A stretch of DNA of 64,000 nucleotides from Parafannyhessea umbonata (GCF_900105025.1 NZ_LT629759.1:682001-746000), one strand, 5' to 3'. Counted from the stretch's first letter, positions 33,802-41,437 are shown. Notes: generated from the sequence alone by a model not told the origin. Made by a program: numbers and translations.

Positions 33802-34227
33802 ATGAGCATCAACGAGGTAGCAATCTCGGGGAACCTAACACGTGACCCAAACGTACGAAAGACGGCGAGCGGAAGCTCCGTCATGAACTTCTCGGTCGCG
33901 GTCAACGACCGTCGCAAGAACCAACAGAGCGGGGAGTGGGAGGACTACCCGAACTACGTGGACTGCGTACTCATGGGACGCCGAGCCGACTCGCTCGCGC
34001 AGTACCTCTCGAAGGGCACGAAGGTGTCAATCGCAGGGAAGCTCCACTACAGCTCGTGGGAGAAGGACGGCCAGAAGCGCTCGAAACTTGAGGTCCTCGT
34101 GAACGAAATCGAGTTCATGAGCCGAGGCAACGGAGGCGGAGGCCAGTACCAGCAGACGCAGCAGTACGCGCAGCCGCAGCAGCAAAAGCAGCAGAGCATC
34201 TATGACGATGACAGCATCCCATTCTAA
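33802..34227 (+). CDS. ssb: Single-stranded DNA-binding protein
   Basis: 141 aa OB-fold protein: INEVAISGNLTRDPNVRKT, SVMNFSVAVNDRRK, YVDCVLMGRRADSLAQYLSK, VSIAGKLHYSSWEKDGQKRS. It is followed by a Gln/Tyr/Gly-rich linker and the acidic C-terminal tip DDDSIPF that recruits replication and repair partners. It probably protects phage ssDNA and cooperates with the RecT-like protein. Ribosome site AGGAACAGGAG upstream. Confidence 0.95.
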   Translation: MSINEVAISGNLTRDPNVRKTASGSSVMNFSVAVNDRRKNQQSGEWEDYPNYVDCVLMGRRADSLAQYLSKGTKVSIAGKLHYSSWEKDGQKRSKLEVLVNEIEFMSRGNGGGGQYQQTQQYAQPQQQKQQSIYDDDSIPF

Positions 34228-34237
34228 GGAGAGTCAA

Positions 34238-34654
34238 ATGGAAAGCACCCACGTCGACGAGAGCGCGGCCCGCAAGGTCGAGGACGCAATCCGCAACAAG
34301 AGCGGCGTGTTCATCGGGACTCACGACTGGTTCGAGGCGACGGGAGTCACGAAAGACGAGTACGATGCGTACCTCAACTACGGTGTCCGCTACGCCTCCC
34401 AGCTCGACTACAAGGACGCACACTCAGACATTCCTGGCGCGGTGAGCACGAAGGGCGTAGTCGAGAAGTTCACAGGAGACTCCAAGAAGGTCACCGTCCA
34501 GATTAGCATCGACCCGCACAACTACGGAGACGTCGCAACAATACAGCGCATCATAGGCGAGCCTCTCGACCTCGTCATGTACCCGATTCAGGCACCTCTG
34601 CCTATCGATGACGAAGGCCAGTGCGTGCCTGACGGCGTCGAGCCGATGTTCTAG
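34238..34654 (+). CDS. Phage protein of unknown function
   Basis: 138 aa, ATG 34238 after AAGGAGAG. No Cys motifs or membrane segments. VFIGTHDWFEATGVTKDEYD and the beta-rich KKVTVQISIDPHNYGDVATI are the notable parts. It follows ssb with 10 nt between them and is probably co-regulated. Not recognised. Confidence 0.6.
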   Translation: MESTHVDESAARKVEDAIRNKSGVFIGTHDWFEATGVTKDEYDAYLNYGVRYASQLDYKDAHSDIPGAVSTKGVVEKFTGDSKKVTVQISIDPHNYGDVATIQRIIGEPLDLVMYPIQAPLPIDDEGQCVPDGVEPMF

Positions 34655-34719
34655 CAGAGCACACGAGTCCTCCCGCGATTGGAGGCACGGGAGAGACCTC
34701 TAGGCGGTGGAGGTTGCCT

Positions 34720-35055
34720 TTGAGGCGTGACATGAGGAAGGACAGCCTGACCCTAGAGAGGTTCAGGAGGTGCGAGGCGGCGGCGAGGCTGCTAGAGAAG
34801 GCCAAGGACTCTTCCATCACTCGCAAGGCGAACGCCGCGAGCGGGTTCGAGTGGTGCGAGGACATGCTGGACGAGGCTTGGAACGACATAGACAGAATCG
34901 CCGAGCAGTCCGGAGACAGGGACGCTCGAATAGTCGCAGCGCACTTCCTGTTCCTCGAAACGTGGCTCGACACCGCCTCGGAGGTCGGGCTGTCAGTTGA
35001 CAAGACGAAGAAGCTCGCATACGCCGCTCTCATGCGGCTTGACAAGGAGGAATAG
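34720..35055 (+). CDS. Phage helical protein, possibly sigma-region-4-like
   Basis: 111 aa from TTG 34720, six bases after GGTGGAGG; TTG 34714 and ATG 34732 are alternatives. All-helical composition. The C-terminal SEVGLSVDKTKKLAYAALMR resembles the helix-turn-helix of sigma-70 region 4 / RinA-ArpU late regulators, but the match is weak. The gene overlaps nothing and ends in AAGGAGG, which is the ribosome site of dut. Confidence 0.5.
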   Translation: MRRDMRKDSLTLERFRRCEAAARLLEKAKDSSITRKANAASGFEWCEDMLDEAWNDIDRIAEQSGDRDARIVAAHFLFLETWLDTASEVGLSVDKTKKLAYAALMRLDKEE

Positions 35056-35056
35056 C

Positions 35057-35488
35057 TTGGAGCGAATCAACGTTGCAGTTGAGGCAGGTTGCAAGGTCCC
35101 GCGTCGTGGTGACGATGACTCGGCGGGACTCGACCTCAGCGTCTCGAAAGACGTCTCGATTCCAGCGAGCGGCCACAAGATGTGCCACACGGGAGTACAC
35201 GTACAGATACCGAAGAACCACGTAGGACTCGTGTTCATCCGTAGCAGCGTAGGAGCAAAGCGACACGTGGAGCTGTCAAACGGCGTCGGAGTAATCGACT
35301 GCGGATACACGGGAGAGGTCATGCTCCCTCTCCACAACCACGGTAACTCAGCGCAGTTCTTCCGCGCCGGAGAGCGAGTCGCGCAGCTGGTAATCGTGCC
35401 TTGCGTCATGACGGACGTGAACATCGTTGACGAGCTTGACGAGACGAGCCGAGGAGACGGCGGATTCGGAAGCACGGGGAAGGACTAG
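35057..35488 (+). CDS. dut: dUTP diphosphatase (trimeric dUTPase)
   Basis: Hydrolyses dUTP to dUMP, keeping uracil out of phage DNA; 143 aa. The five dUTPase motifs are visible: DDSAGLDLSV, FIRSSVGAK, GVIDCGYTGEV, RVAQLVI and the C-terminal RGDGGFGSTGK. The start is TTG 35057, six bases after AAGGAGG. Length and motifs are complete, so the enzyme should be active. Confidence 0.93.
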   Translation: MERINVAVEAGCKVPRRGDDDSAGLDLSVSKDVSIPASGHKMCHTGVHVQIPKNHVGLVFIRSSVGAKRHVELSNGVGVIDCGYTGEVMLPLHNHGNSAQFFRAGERVAQLVIVPCVMTDVNIVDELDETSRGDGGFGSTGKD

Positions 35489-35491
35489 GAA

Positions 35492-35818
35492 ATGGGACGA
35501 TTCGACGTAGCGACAAACACAACGACAGACATGAGGCGCGACTACCTCAATAGCGCGATTGCTGCTCGCAAGGAGCGGGCCACAGTAAAGAAGCGCATCA
35601 ACAGCGGAGAGCTGACCATTGCCGACGTGCTGGAAATGGAGTCTAAGTACGTCAAGCGCATGCACGTCGTTGACCTTCTCGCGGCGCGGCGGGGGCACGG
35701 AAAGGCAAGGGCGCTGAAACTCATGAAGAGGCTCAAGATTGGCGAGCACAGGCGCATCAGCGGACTCGGGCCTAACCAGCGCAAGAGGCTGTTAGAGGCC
35801 GTTGAGAAGGGCCAGTAA
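35492..35818 (+). CDS. Actinobacterial-type integration host factor (mIHF) homologue
   Basis: 108 aa. RINSGELTIADVLE, KRMHVVDLLAARRGHGKARALKLMKRL and ISGLGPNQRKRLLEAV reproduce the helix and helix-two-turn-helix layout of mIHF/sIHF, nucleoid proteins of Actinobacteria that bend DNA and act in mycobacteriophage L5 integration. Presence in a prophage suggests a self-supplied architectural factor for integration, excision or replication. It starts 3 nt after dut. Confidence 0.85.
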   Translation: MGRFDVATNTTTDMRRDYLNSAIAARKERATVKKRINSGELTIADVLEMESKYVKRMHVVDLLAARRGHGKARALKLMKRLKIGEHRRISGLGPNQRKRLLEAVEKGQ

Positions 35819-35882
35819 GGGACATTTGACCGAGTGGAGGCGTCGATTTCCGGCGCCTCTTTCTTATAGACGGGGGCTGCAC

Positions 35883-36083
35883 ATGATTGGCGAGCACTGT
35901 AGCGAGTGCTACCGGTTTTTCAAACTCGAGTTCGACGATACGTGCAAGAACGAGCTTGGCGAGAAGACCATCAAGGAACTCACGGATAACTGCGGATGGT
36001 GCAACGCATACCAGATTGTCGTTAGCAAGAACTCTCCCGTCCTAATAGACGGCGAATACGTTTGCGAAGACTTCGATATGTGA
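35883..36083 (+). CDS. Small Cys-rich phage protein
   Basis: 66 aa, ATG 35883 after a weak GGGGG site. Cys residues at HCSECYRFF, DTCKNE, NCGWCNAY and YVCEDF suggest a metal-binding fold (CxxC plus CxxC). The family is not recognised. First member of the run of tiny genes that continues to 41.2 kb. Confidence 0.55.
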   Translation: MIGEHCSECYRFFKLEFDDTCKNELGEKTIKELTDNCGWCNAYQIVVSKNSPVLIDGEYVCEDFDM

Positions 36084-36096
36084 GCGAGGAACCCAG

Positions 36097-36315
36097 ATGG
36101 ATTGCATCAACGATGGCGTACTCAGGCGTTGCCCGTTCTGCGGTGGCAGGGCAGAGTACAAATTCAAGAGCAACGGAGAAGGTAGAAAGACTCAGGTATA
36201 CGTCCGATGCACTGCATGTGGCGCGAGAACGAGGGCAACAATCGAGTGCTACAAATCCAACGTTAGGTCTCTCTGGAACATGCGTGCAGATAGCGATTGG
36301 GGAGTGGCCCGATGA
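36097..36315 (+). CDS. Lar-like restriction-alleviation zinc-ribbon protein
   Basis: 72 aa. RRCPFCGGRAEYKFKS then VYVRCTACGARTRATIE and SLWNMRAD match the Lar family pattern CPFCG...C..CGA...A...WN.R. Lar of the Rac prophage alleviates type I restriction by modulating the modification enzyme. The function here is inferred from the motif only. It overlaps the next gene by 4 nt. Confidence 0.75.
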   Translation: MDCINDGVLRRCPFCGGRAEYKFKSNGEGRKTQVYVRCTACGARTRATIECYKSNVRSLWNMRADSDWGVAR

Positions 36316-36563
36316 GCAAGAGGACGTCGCCAAGAGAGGCAAAGAGCATGGTGTCTGGGGCAATCTACGTCCCGAACGACGTCGATGGAATCCTCGGAGC
36401 CGAACGCAAGATGATTTACGGCTGCGGGATGACGGCATCGGGCGTGTCGCTTTCGATGGGCACCCAGCGCAGCTGGCTCTCAACCTCGTGGACGAGGCGC
36501 TCTCGCCCGTTCGCAGACACGCTTGCCCGCATCGCCGACGCGATGGACGGGGGCGAGGAGTGA
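36312..36563 (+). CDS. Small phage protein of unknown function
   Basis: 83 aa, ATG 36312 overlapping the Lar-like gene's stop. A basic start (MSKRTSPREAKSMVSGAIYV) and a Ser/Trp/Arg-rich middle are seen, with no motif recognised. The last base overlaps the next gene's ATG. Confidence 0.45.
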   Translation: MSKRTSPREAKSMVSGAIYVPNDVDGILGAERKMIYGCGMTASGVSLSMGTQRSWLSTSWTRRSRPFADTLARIADAMDGGEE

Positions 36564-37227
36564 TGCGCGTGTTGATTGCGTGCGAGGAGTCGCAGCGCGT
36601 CGCGACGGAGTTCAGAAGGCTCGGGCACGAGGCGTACTCATGCGACATTGAGCCTTGCGGGGGGGATACCCGATGATGCACCTGAACGTCGATGCGTTAC
36701 AGATGCTCAAGCTGCATTGGGACTTGGTGATAGCCCACCCGCCATGCACGTACCTCACCGTTACGGGCAACAGGTGGTTCAACGAGGAGCGCTACGGGGA
36801 CAAGGCCCGCGAGCGAAAGCGCGAGCGCGAGGATGCCGAGCGCTTCTTCATGGCCTTCGCGGAGTGCGGGGCGCCGCACGTCTGCATCGAGAACCCCGTT
36901 GGCGTGATGAGCACGGCGTGGCGCAAGCCAGACCAGATAGTGCAGCCGTTTGAGTTCGGAGACCCGTACGAGAAGAAGACGTGCCTGTGGCTTGAGGGCT
37001 TAAAGCCACTAAAGCCGACGAACGTCGTGGAGCCAGAGCCGCGCCGCGTATACAAGAGCGGCAAAACGATGCCCGCGTGGTACGCGGACGCCTGGAGCCT
37101 GCCGCCGCACGAGCGGGCGAAGGTGCGCAGCAGGACGTTCCCCGGCATCGCCAAGGCGATGGCCACGCAGTTCTGCGAGCAAATCGGCGTGGAAGGGCTA
37201 GAGAGAGGGGATGGCGAGCATGAGTAG
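36563..37227 (+). pseudogene. Phage C5-cytosine-methyltransferase-like protein, single-base frameshift
   Basis: The N-terminus reads MRVLIACEESQRVATEFRRL, GHEAYSCDIEPCGG and then hits TGA at 36674. The continuation lies in the -1 frame (GYPMMHLNVDALQ..., AHPPCTYLTVTGNRWF, HVCIENPVGVMS, CLWLEGLKPLKPTN), ending at 37227. The two parts join if the G7 run at 36659-36665 had eight G or if the ribosome slips back one base there. PPC and ENP motifs and the E-E-S start resemble C5 methyltransferase-like phage proteins. Whether this is decay, a sequencing indel or programmed slippage cannot be told from one sequence. Confidence 0.75.
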
Positions 37228-37429
37228 CGACGAGAGCATATGGCGCATGCGCGTGCTGAGCACGACCATGCCAGAGTACGTTGGCGAGCTGGTGCGATGC
37301 AAGGACTGCGCATACCACGACGAGCGCGGATACATGCCGGGTCGCGTCACGTGCAGGATGCACAGCGGCATCTGGGGCAAGGATGACTTCTGCTCCAAGG
37401 CCAAGAAGCGGGAGGACGTCTATGAGTGA
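37211..37429 (+). CDS. Small Cys-rich phage protein (CxDCAY type)
   Basis: 72 aa. LVRCKDCAYHDERGYMPGR, VTCRMHS and DDFCSKAKKRED give four spaced Cys, probably a zinc site. It shares the C.DCAY...C...FCS..K.R layout with the gene at 39267, so the two are likely paralogues. ATG 37220 is an alternative start. Function unknown. Confidence 0.6.
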   Translation: MASMSSDESIWRMRVLSTTMPEYVGELVRCKDCAYHDERGYMPGRVTCRMHSGIWGKDDFCSKAKKREDVYE

Positions 37430-37718
37430 CAAGCAGGCACGTCTCATGGAGCGCGCTCCAAACACTCTGAACGGCGGCACATTCGAGGTGTGGAACATAG
37501 GTGCTGGGTGCGGGATATACGTGGACTTCAACCCGTGCCCAACAGACACGAAGGTTCCGGAGACTATGGCCTTTTCAATTGACTTTCGCCGAAACCGCCT
37601 TGAGAACTGGGGCGGGCTTGGCGTGTGGTACGAGGACGCCACTGGCGGCAAAGCCATACGCGAGCTGGGATACGAGCCGATTGAGGATGGTAGCAGCGAT
37701 GGCAAAGGACAGGACTAG
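37422..37718 (+). CDS. Phage protein of unknown function
   Basis: 98 aa; ATG 37422 overlaps the preceding gene. Contains GGTFEVWNIGAGCGIYVDFN and a Trp/Gly-rich LENWGGLGVWYED. Not recognised. It overlaps the next small frame, as is usual in this compressed region. Confidence 0.5.
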   Translation: MSDKQARLMERAPNTLNGGTFEVWNIGAGCGIYVDFNPCPTDTKVPETMAFSIDFRRNRLENWGGLGVWYEDATGGKAIRELGYEPIEDGSSDGKGQD

Positions 37719-37860
37719 GCACGCACGGCGCAGGGAGCCAGAGCGCGCGGGTGTGTCGCTCATCGAGCTGGTCAGATGGGCGATGGAGCAGCTGGGCGAC
37801 GGCTTCGCCGATGCGGCTAAATGCGCGGAGGAGCTTAGGAGGGCGAGCGATGGCATATAG
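37699..37860 (+). CDS. Very small basic/helical phage protein
   Basis: 53 aa from ATG 37699 (ATG 37687 is alternative). MAKDRTRHARRREPERAGVS then LIELVRWAMEQLGDGFADAA is a plausible helical protein. It overlaps both neighbours and ends 9 nt into the next gene. It is supported mainly by tight packing, so less certain. Confidence 0.4.
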   Translation: MAKDRTRHARRREPERAGVSLIELVRWAMEQLGDGFADAAKCAEELRRASDGI

Positions 37861-38359
37861 CGATTACGGCGCGTTCGTGTACCTCAACGGCAAGCGCAGG
37901 GAGGACAAGGAGGACGTAGGCGTATACGACACCGACGAGGCGTCCCTGCCCACTGGACTCCGCATATACGCGAACATCCTTAAGCGCAACGGTGACGGCC
38001 CGTGGTTCACGTTCTCGCACCATGGCGTCATGGGAGACGGCAGAGTCCGCGTCGGATGCTTCAAGCAGGCTTGGCCGGAGCTATACGATTGGGAGGTCGG
38101 CAATGACAAGCCGACCCTGTACACGTTCGATGACCTTTCCCGCAAGTTTGGATGGGACGATTACCAGGAGTACAACGGCGTGAGGTACGCATCCGACGAG
38201 TACGACAAGGAGTTCGACTTCCTAGGGTGGCACTTCAACTTCTGGGGCGACGATTACGGCAGCACTCCGAAGTACGGGGCGACCATGAGCCGAGACGGTG
38301 AGTCGTGGGAGTGCGGTTACGACTATGCGTTTGGGGCTGGTTTCTATGACATCCACTAG
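37850..38359 (+). CDS. Phage protein of unknown function, aromatic/acidic
   Basis: 169 aa, ATG 37850 after AGGAGGG. Very rich in Tyr, Trp, Phe, Asp and Gly (FSHHGVMGDGRVRVGCFKQA, then DFLGWHFNFWGDDYGS). No Cys motif or membrane segment. Acidic aromatic-rich proteins of this size are common among phage host-takeover genes, but the family is not recognised. Confidence 0.55.
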   Translation: MAYSDYGAFVYLNGKRREDKEDVGVYDTDEASLPTGLRIYANILKRNGDGPWFTFSHHGVMGDGRVRVGCFKQAWPELYDWEVGNDKPTLYTFDDLSRKFGWDDYQEYNGVRYASDEYDKEFDFLGWHFNFWGDDYGSTPKYGATMSRDGESWECGYDYAFGAGFYDIH

Positions 38360-38639
38360 CGAAGAGCGGGACACGCGCATCCCGTACAGGCTTGGCACGG
38401 ACCACTACTGCACCTACGAGAACGAAGGCGAAGAGAGCTACGTCCGCATGGGCGACATGATTTCACACGTCTATGACACGCCTTTTGGCGAATTCGAGAT
38501 AGATGGAGAGCTGTGCTCCGTGCGCTACGGAGAGGGCGGATTCATCGACACCATCTCGGTGTACGTGTCTGGAAAGGAAATGAACTACGACGTTCCGTGC
38601 GAGGGAGTTTTCTACAGGATGGAGTCAGAGCATGTCTAG
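38346..38639 (+). CDS. Small acidic phage protein
   Basis: 97 aa from ATG 38346, overlapping the previous gene by 14 nt. Acidic and beta-rich (GTDHYCTYENEGEESYVRMG, DTISVYVSGKEMNYDV). Not recognised. Confidence 0.5.
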   Translation: MTSTSEERDTRIPYRLGTDHYCTYENEGEESYVRMGDMISHVYDTPFGEFEIDGELCSVRYGEGGFIDTISVYVSGKEMNYDVPCEGVFYRMESEHV

Positions 38640-38982
38640 CGCTGAAACGGTTGATATGAAGAAAAAGGCGATGTTGTCGCAACCAATGGCGGGCAAGACC
38701 GCTGAGGAAATCGTCGCAGCCCGCGAGAAGGCGATTGCAGACCTCGAGGCGATGGGCTACGAGGTCGTGAACACCTACTTCACAGACGAGTGGTACAGCG
38801 ACGAGGCGATGAAGGAGCGCGGCGTCGTGCAAGTCCCGCTGTGCTACCTCGCCAAGTCGCTTGAGAACATGAGCCTGTGCCATGCGGCCTACTTCTGCAA
38901 GGGCTGGGATGACGCCCGTGGATGCCGCATCGAGCACGACGCAGCCGTCGCGTACGGGCTGGAGGTGCTGTATGAGGACTAA
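38632..38982 (+). CDS. DUF4406 family protein (nucleoside-deoxyribosyltransferase-like fold)
   Basis: 116 aa. The segments KAMLSQPMAGKTAEEIVAAR, AIADLEAMGYEVVNTYF and LENMSLCHAAYFCKGWDDAR follow the DUF4406 pattern, with the conserved GK and GW positions of this nucleotide-binding fold. In phages it may act on nucleotides or NAD-like substrates; activity is unproven. It overlaps neighbours on both sides. Confidence 0.75.
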   Translation: MSSAETVDMKKKAMLSQPMAGKTAEEIVAAREKAIADLEAMGYEVVNTYFTDEWYSDEAMKERGVVQVPLCYLAKSLENMSLCHAAYFCKGWDDARGCRIEHDAAVAYGLEVLYED

Positions 38983-39274
38983 CGACGAGCGCCGCGAGGT
39001 GGCGGAGCGGATGCGGGTTTACTCGCATGATTTCGATTTCGGCGATTCTGACCCGTTTTGGTATGTGGCTAAGGCCGCGTTTGGCGATGCTGATGTACAC
39101 ACGTACTACAGCGTTTTTGCCCGCCTCGCCGACCTCATAGACCCGACATGTCACCTGGGGCCGGCTCACTTTGGAGGGTTTGGATGCGACAGGTGCTTCA
39201 CGTGGTTCCCGGATATGAAGAAAAGGACAAGCCATTGTCCCGAATGCGGAGCGATGGTGGTGGACGATGAATAA
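38972..39274 (+). CDS. Zinc-ribbon phage protein, DLIDxTCH family member 1
   Basis: 100 aa, ATG 38972 overlapping the DUF4406 gene. The N-terminal half is helical (RREVAERMRVYS). A shared core LADLIDPTCH is followed by two Cys pairs (GCDRCF and HCPECGAMVVDDE) forming a zinc ribbon. Paralogous to the genes at 39481 and 40816 by the LIDxxCH core, Cys spacing and tail. Function unknown. Confidence 0.65.
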   Translation: MRTNDERREVAERMRVYSHDFDFGDSDPFWYVAKAAFGDADVHTYYSVFARLADLIDPTCHLGPAHFGGFGCDRCFTWFPDMKKRTSHCPECGAMVVDDE

Positions 39275-39494
39275 ATTCAAGAGCAGCTCGGTAGGAAGCG
39301 TGTCGGTGAAAATCGGCGTGACGGCAGAGCCAAGCGACGAGTTCCGCGATGTCGCCTACGCCCTCGGGTTCGTCCGCGTCGTGCCGTGCTTCGACTGCGC
39401 ATATCAGGGCACGCATGACTGCCCGGATAAGGACAGCGCGGAGTGCATGGCCTTTTGCTCGAGAGGAAGGAAGAGAGACGATGACCAGCGATGA
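39267..39494 (+). CDS. Small Cys-rich phage protein (CxDCAY type), second copy
   Basis: 75 aa. FVRVVPCFDCAYQGTHDCPD and AECMAFCSRGRKRDDD carry the same Cys layout and basic end as the gene at 37211. The N-terminus (FKSSSVGSVSVKIGVTAEPS) is beta-like. It overlaps both neighbours. Confidence 0.55.
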   Translation: MNKFKSSSVGSVSVKIGVTAEPSDEFRDVAYALGFVRVVPCFDCAYQGTHDCPDKDSAECMAFCSRGRKRDDDQR

Positions 39495-39780
39495 ACGCGT
39501 AGAGATTGCGAAGAGGTTGCGCGGGACAAACGGCATCTTCTCATTCGTCTCGGCGCTTGGTATCGACATCGATAGTGATTGGTGCTGGACGGACGTGAGC
39601 AAGCGCGTGGCAGACCTCATCGACCAGACGTGCCACGTGGTGACCTCGGGCGAGTGGCGCGGCAGGCCCATCGGAAGCGCGTGCTCAGTGTGCCACGCCC
39701 CGCTCTACCCTTCGACGGCGTGGGCACATGGCATGAGGTACTGCACGCAGTGCGGGAGCAGGGTGGTGGACGATGACTAG
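39481..39780 (+). CDS. Zinc-ribbon phage protein, DLIDxTCH family member 2
   Basis: 99 aa from ATG 39481. EIAKRLRGTNGIFSFVSALG is followed by RVADLIDQTCHV, then ACSVCHAPLYPSTAWAHG and RYCTQCGSRVVDDD. Core, Cys pairs and terminal VVDD match the gene at 38972. It overlaps the next gene by 8 nt. Confidence 0.65.
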   Translation: MTSDERVEIAKRLRGTNGIFSFVSALGIDIDSDWCWTDVSKRVADLIDQTCHVVTSGEWRGRPIGSACSVCHAPLYPSTAWAHGMRYCTQCGSRVVDDD

Positions 39781-39997
39781 CAGCGTGTTCTGCCCGAAGT
39801 GCGGGTTCGGAGTGCTTGTTGGCTGGGAGTTTGGTGACGCCACCGCCACTAACGGCTTTGGCGATGCCGTGTGCGACTACGAGGGATACATGAGTCACGT
39901 TCTGTACGACCACAAACGCAGTTGCCCGCTCTGCGGGACTGAACTTGAGATTAGCCACATGCTTGTTCCGCACTTCACGGCGGAGTTTGCGAGGTGA
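39773..39997 (+). CDS. Zinc-ribbon phage protein
   Basis: 74 aa. Two Cys pairs, VFCPKCGFGVLVGWEFG and RSCPLCGTELEISHM, make a probable zinc ribbon with a long loop between. Not recognised beyond that. Confidence 0.6.
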   Translation: MTSSVFCPKCGFGVLVGWEFGDATATNGFGDAVCDYEGYMSHVLYDHKRSCPLCGTELEISHMLVPHFTAEFAR

Positions 39998-40003
39998 TGC
40001 TTT

Positions 40004-40090
40004 ATGAGTGACGTTGTTAGCGTCGTGATGTTCGTCGTTGTGCTGCTGTTCATAGCCTTCTGCACGTGGTGCTGGATGTGGCCGAGGTGA
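40004..40090 (+). CDS. Tiny membrane peptide
   Basis: 28 aa: one hydrophobic helix (VVMFVVVLLFIAFCTWCW) from ATG 40004, fitting exactly between neighbouring genes. The ribosome site is weak. Supported mainly by composition and packing. Confidence 0.4.
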   Translation: MSDVVSVVMFVVVLLFIAFCTWCWMWPR

Positions 40091-40094
40091 CGCG

Positions 40095-40397
40095 ATGAAA
40101 AAAGAGAATAGAAGCGGTGAGAGACGGTCTGGACTCAAAGAGAATCCGGGCCGTCTCTCTTCTGAGACAGAAATGTACGTGATGCACAGGGAGCCGTGCG
40201 TTATGTACAGGATAAAGCTGCCCGGCGCAGACCCGAAGCGATGCGTTGGACTTCTCTGCTGCAACAAGTGCGGCCACGTGACGCCTGACACTTCGAGCGT
40301 GTACTGCCCGAAGTGCGGGAGGGAAGTAGCGTCCGTAATCAACACTTCATACTCATGCGACGCGCTCAAGTACGCGCATGACACGGGATTCGACTAG
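40095..40397 (+). CDS. Zinc-ribbon phage protein
   Basis: 100 aa, ATG 40095. Basic N-terminus (MKKENRSGERRSGLKENPGR), a beta segment (PCVMYRIKLPGADP), and Cys pairs in GLLCCNKCGHVTPDTSSVYC and PKCGREVASV. Probable zinc ribbon, function unknown. Confidence 0.6.
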   Translation: MKKENRSGERRSGLKENPGRLSSETEMYVMHREPCVMYRIKLPGADPKRCVGLLCCNKCGHVTPDTSSVYCPKCGREVASVINTSYSCDALKYAHDTGFD

Positions 40398-40425
40398 GGA
40401 TACGAGGCGGCTATGGAGGAGCGAA

Positions 40426-40635
40426 ATGGGTAGATGGGCCGAGTCCGACGCAAAGAGGCTCAGAAAGATACGGAAGCATCTTGGCACGGCTTGGAACGAG
40501 TCGTTCGCGCTCAGCGACAACCTGAGCTGCAAGGCTGTCCAAGACAAGATAGAGGAGTCAATCATTGCGCTTAACTCGGCGTCGTTCGACTATGCGTCGT
40601 GGCATTTCGAAGAGGAGGCACGCGAAGATGGCTGA
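40426..40635 (+). CDS. Small helical phage protein
   Basis: 69 aa, ATG 40426 after GGAGGAGCGAA. Basic helical start (DAKRLRKIRKHLGTAWNES) and acidic end (SWHFEEEAREDG). Not recognised. Confidence 0.55.
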   Translation: MGRWAESDAKRLRKIRKHLGTAWNESFALSDNLSCKAVQDKIEESIIALNSASFDYASWHFEEEAREDG

Positions 40636-40819
40636 CTGGAACTGCATGACGCAGATTCACTTCATTGATACCAAAGAGACAATCGACATTGACGGAGATT
40701 GGGTCGAGTACCTCAAGAACAATAGCCACGGAAACATTCGCAAGTGGCAGTTCTTCGCGAATGGGCTGCTAATCAACATGGACGCGGTGAGATACGTGAA
40801 GGTGGTGAAGACGAAGTGA
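40628..40819 (+). CDS. Small phage protein of unknown function
   Basis: 63 aa from ATG 40628, overlapping the previous gene. Beta-rich (MTQIHFIDTKETIDIDGDWV, GLLINMDAVRYVKVVKTK). The stop overlaps the next gene's GTG. Confidence 0.5.
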   Translation: MADWNCMTQIHFIDTKETIDIDGDWVEYLKNNSHGNIRKWQFFANGLLINMDAVRYVKVVKTK

Positions 40820-41220
40820 GCTACACCACAGACAGGACGCTCGCAGCCGAGAGGATGCGCAACGAGGCAGACGGGTACCGCAACAACGAGAGGATGTACG
40901 GTCACGTCTCGAGAATCGACACGGGAGAGATTCCGGGCCTGTTCCAAGACCTTGCGACGTTCGTTGGGCTTCGAGGTTACATCCGCTCTGACGCCCTGTT
41001 CGACACTCTGTCAGACCTAATCGACCCGATTTGCCATATGACGGAAATCGGGAAGACTCCCAAAGAGCGCAAGTACGTTTGCAGCAATTGCGGAGCGACA
41101 AACGTTGCCCCAGCCGGTCATGAGAGACCACGCTACTGCGGCTGTTGCGGACACCGTGCAGTGTCTTTCGACCGGGTTGGTAGCGGCGCGATTGACGAGC
41201 CGGTTGACGTTCTGGAATGA
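40816..41220 (+). CDS. Zinc-ribbon phage protein, DLIDxTCH family member 3
   Basis: 134 aa from GTG 40816. AAERMRNEADGYRNNERMYG, then LSDLIDPICHM, Cys pairs YVCSNCGATNVAPAG and RYCGCCGHRAV. It carries a longer N-terminal helical half and a C-terminal tail absent from the copies at 38972 and 39481. Last gene before a 109-nt AT-rich gap. Confidence 0.65.
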   Translation: MSYTTDRTLAAERMRNEADGYRNNERMYGHVSRIDTGEIPGLFQDLATFVGLRGYIRSDALFDTLSDLIDPICHMTEIGKTPKERKYVCSNCGATNVAPAGHERPRYCGCCGHRAVSFDRVGSGAIDEPVDVLE

Positions 41221-41329
41221 GCGTTATAAAACGCTGCCAGATACTCAGCAATTCGACTATATGGCTAAGAATTAGTCGCAAGACAAACCGACCAAAACAA
41301 GATAAAAATACAATAAACGGGGTGGTTCT

Positions 41330-41437
41330 ATGCTAGAGCTAATCTCTACGGCAATCATCTGCCTCACGGCTGTCGTAATTGTCGCGACGGTCTGCAACGC
41401 GCTCGTGTCAATCCACGGGAACGGAGGCGACCGATAG
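41330..41437 (+). CDS. Tiny membrane peptide
   Basis: 35 aa: a hydrophobic helix (ISTAIICLTAVVIVATVCNA) followed by VSIHGNGGDR. ATG 41330 has GGGGTGG upstream, and the stop overlaps the next GTG. TACAAT at 41309-41314 in the AT-rich gap before it may be a promoter -10. Confidence 0.5.
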   Translation: MLELISTAIICLTAVVIVATVCNALVSIHGNGGDR

